A stretch of DNA of 64,000 nucleotides from Mactra quadrangularis. Taxonomy: Eukaryota > Mollusca > Bivalvia > Venerida > Mactridae. Position 1 is the first letter of the stretch, and each line of letters starts with the position of its first letter. The DNA is taken from positions 47,564,424 to 47,628,423 of the forward strand of contig CM046294.1 in assembly GCA_025267735.1 (NCBI GenBank). Reading direction: 5' to 3'. The notes beneath the pieces were generated by a model. The model made no database searches, was not told the DNA's origin, and saw only the letters and a program-made list of their open reading frames with translations. A program made the translations under genes and the position numbers. Positions 62,201-64,000 of this stretch are shown here, piece after piece.

Positions 62201-64000
62201 AGATGCGCAGTGGCTACAGAGCCCCAAAGTCGCCCCTCATCCTGGTGTCCCGAGATTTGCACGGGTAATCTCGGTACCTGAACGTGGTGGGTTTGGTGTT
62301 TAAACACGTTTTTCAGGTGCCCTAGACGGTTAGCGACCTAACTGCAAAAAATCACACTCGCACACCGAGGTGCGCCATGGCAACAGAGCCGCAAAGTATA
62401 CCGTGCAATATGGCTATATAGGGCTATAGAACAGCAAAAATAGGCCCCTCATCCTGGTGTCCCGAGGTTTGCACGCGTTTTTTGGTACCTGAATGTAGTT
62501 ACTTACTTGTTTAAAACACATTTTCCCCGATGCCCTACGTAGTTAGCAACCTACTTACACAAAAATCATACCTGCGCAGTGAGATGCGCAGTGGCTACAG
62601 AGCCCCAAAGTCGCCCCTCATCCTGGTGTCCCGAGATTTGCACGGGTAATCTCGGTACCTGAACGTGGTGGGTTTGGTGTTTAAACACGTTTTTCAGGTG
62701 CCCTAGACGGTTAGCGACCTAACTGCAAAAAATCACATTCGCACACCGAGGTGCGCCATGGCAACAGAGCCGCAAAGTATACCGTGCAATATGGCTATAT
62801 AGGGCTATAGAACAGCAAAAATAGGCCCCTCATCCTGGTGTCCCGAGGTTTGCACGCGTTTTTTGGTACCTGAATGTAGTTACTTACTTGTTTAAACACA
62901 TTTTCTCGATGCCCTACGTAGTTAGCAACCTACTTACACAAAAATCATACCTGCGCAGTGAGATGCGCAGTGGCTACAGAGCCCCAAAGTCGCCCCTCAT
63001 CCTGGTGTCCCGAGATTTGCACGGGTAATCTCGGTACCTGAACGTGGTGGGTTTGGTGTTTAAACACGTTTTTCAGGTGCCCTAGACGGTTAGCAACCTA
63101 ACTGCAAAAAATCCCACTCGCACACCGAGGTGCGCCATGGCAACAGAGCCGCAAAGTATACCGTGCAATATGGCTATATAGGGCTATAGAACAGCAAAAA
63201 TAGGCCCCTCATCCTGGTGTCCCGACGTTTGCACGCGTTTTTTGGTACCTGAATGTAGTTACTTACTTGTTTAAACACATTTTCCCCGATGCCCTACGTA
63301 GTTAGCAACCTACTTACACAAAAATCATACCTGCGCAGTGAGATGCGCAGTGGCTACAGAGCCCCAAAGTCGCCCCTCATCCTGGTGTCCCGAGATTTGC
63401 ACGGGTAATCTCGGTACCTGAACGTGGTGGGTTTGGTGTTTAAACACGTTTTTCAGGTGCCCTAGACGGTTAGCGACCTAACTGCAAAAAATCACACTCG
63501 CACACCGAGGTGCGCCATGGCAACAGAGCCGCAAAGTATACCGTGCAATATGGCTATATAGGGCTATAGAACAGCAAAAATAGGCCCCTCATCCTGGTGT
63601 CCCGAGGTTTGCACGCGTTTTTTGGTACCTGAATGTAGTTACTTACTTGTTTAAACACATTTTCCCGATGCCCTACGTAGTTAGCAACCTACTTACACAA
63701 AAATCATACCTGCGCAGTGAGATGCGCAGTGGCTACAGAGCCCCAAAGTCGCCCCTCATCCTGGTGTCCCGAGATTTGCACGGGTAATCTCGGTACCTGA
63801 ACGTGGTGGGTTTGGTGTTTAAACACGTTTTTCAGGTGCCCTAGACGGTTAGCGACCTAACTGCAAAAAATCACATTCGCACACCGAGGTGCGCCATGGC
63901 AACAGAGCCGCAAAGTATACCGTGCAATATGGCTATTTAGGGCTATAGAACAGCAAAAATAGGCCCCTCATCCTGGTGTCCCGAGGTTTGCACGCGTTTT

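Larger units (their letters stand above)
19546..64000. repeat. 379-bp satellite array, about 117 copies, continuing beyond the window
   Basis: Starting at tatagaacagc, a 379-bp unit repeats head to tail in one orientation to the last base. Checked spacings of aacagcaaaa: 19931, 20310, 20689, 21068, 21447, 21826, all 379 apart. Each unit holds two related halves (A 167 bp, B 212 bp). Units fall into three types in fixed order: X (gacgttt, ttcccgatg, gttagcgacc, cacactcg), Y (gaggttt, ttcccgatg, gcgacc, cacattcg) and Z (gaggttt, ttctcgatg, gcaacc, cccactcg), giving a 1137-bp higher-order repeat. I count about 20 CpG sites per unit, far above the flanks. No interruption by other elements was seen. 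It could be centromeric or other constitutive heterochromatin; that is inference from structure. Confidence 0.97.

Noticed and set aside
19546..64000. CRISPR-like array
   Set aside because: Units are 379 bp with no unique spacers, in an animal genome. The same reasoning excludes the 28-, 32- and 33-bp arrays, whose repeats are contiguous.
19546..64000. Tandem rRNA, 5S, histone or snRNA gene cluster
   Set aside because: The unit shows none of the conserved sequences of these genes and no long reading frame.

Overview
The window is eukaryotic, AT-rich nuclear DNA from an animal, most probably a bivalve mollusc. Three things point there: one intron-containing gene of the RING-less B-box / coiled-coil / beta-propeller (TRIM-like) type that is strongly expanded in bivalves, tRNA-derived SINEs with a conserved body, and a dense crowd of small terminal-inverted-repeat elements. 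The phylum is inferred from style of content, not from a marker gene. No bacterial-type operon, CRISPR array or rRNA was seen.

Layout. 1-4.1 kb: repeat-rich flank with two SINE copies, a tRNA-Ser-like relic, a 445-bp foldback element with internal 40-bp repeats and perfect 6-bp target duplications, a 265-bp TA-flanked MITE, and a 32-bp minisatellite ending about 200 bp before the gene. 4.2-6.6 kb: the only convincing protein gene, two coding exons giving 557 residues; the splice completes the second B-box zinc site. A MITE sits in its presumed 3' UTR. 7.48-10.2 kb: about 97 copies of a 28-bp minisatellite that runs seamlessly into the 3' side of a tRNA-like (SINE) head. 10.3-19.5 kb: non-coding DNA packed with small transposons (CAGT/TA-type MITEs, two related hairpin elements, a 1.07-kb pogo-like element, a 641-bp element carrying a dead Tc1-like DNA-binding domain), a four-finger C2H2 zinc-finger pseudogene, a 33-bp tandem repeat and a nested foldback.

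19.546 kb to the window end (44.45 kb, 69% of the window): one uninterrupted, single-orientation satellite array of about 117 copies of a 379-bp unit. The unit is an old duplication of two diverged halves, A (167 bp) and B (212 bp). The 379-bp units form a higher-order repeat of three types (X-Y-Z, 1137 bp), and over 19.5-33.2 kb a further marker alternates to give a six-unit (2274 bp) period. Phase slips, hybrid units and a 12-unit duplication record unequal exchange. The array is CpG-dense in AT-rich surroundings, carries several short palindromes, and is the most notable and possibly undescribed feature. Short reading frames in it are by-products of indels and are not annotated as genes. 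From 38.1 to 50.3 kb the array is full of one-base homopolymer indels, which look like consensus errors.

The contents do not form a pathway: there is one candidate innate-immunity or ubiquitin-related gene next to what may be heterochromatin.
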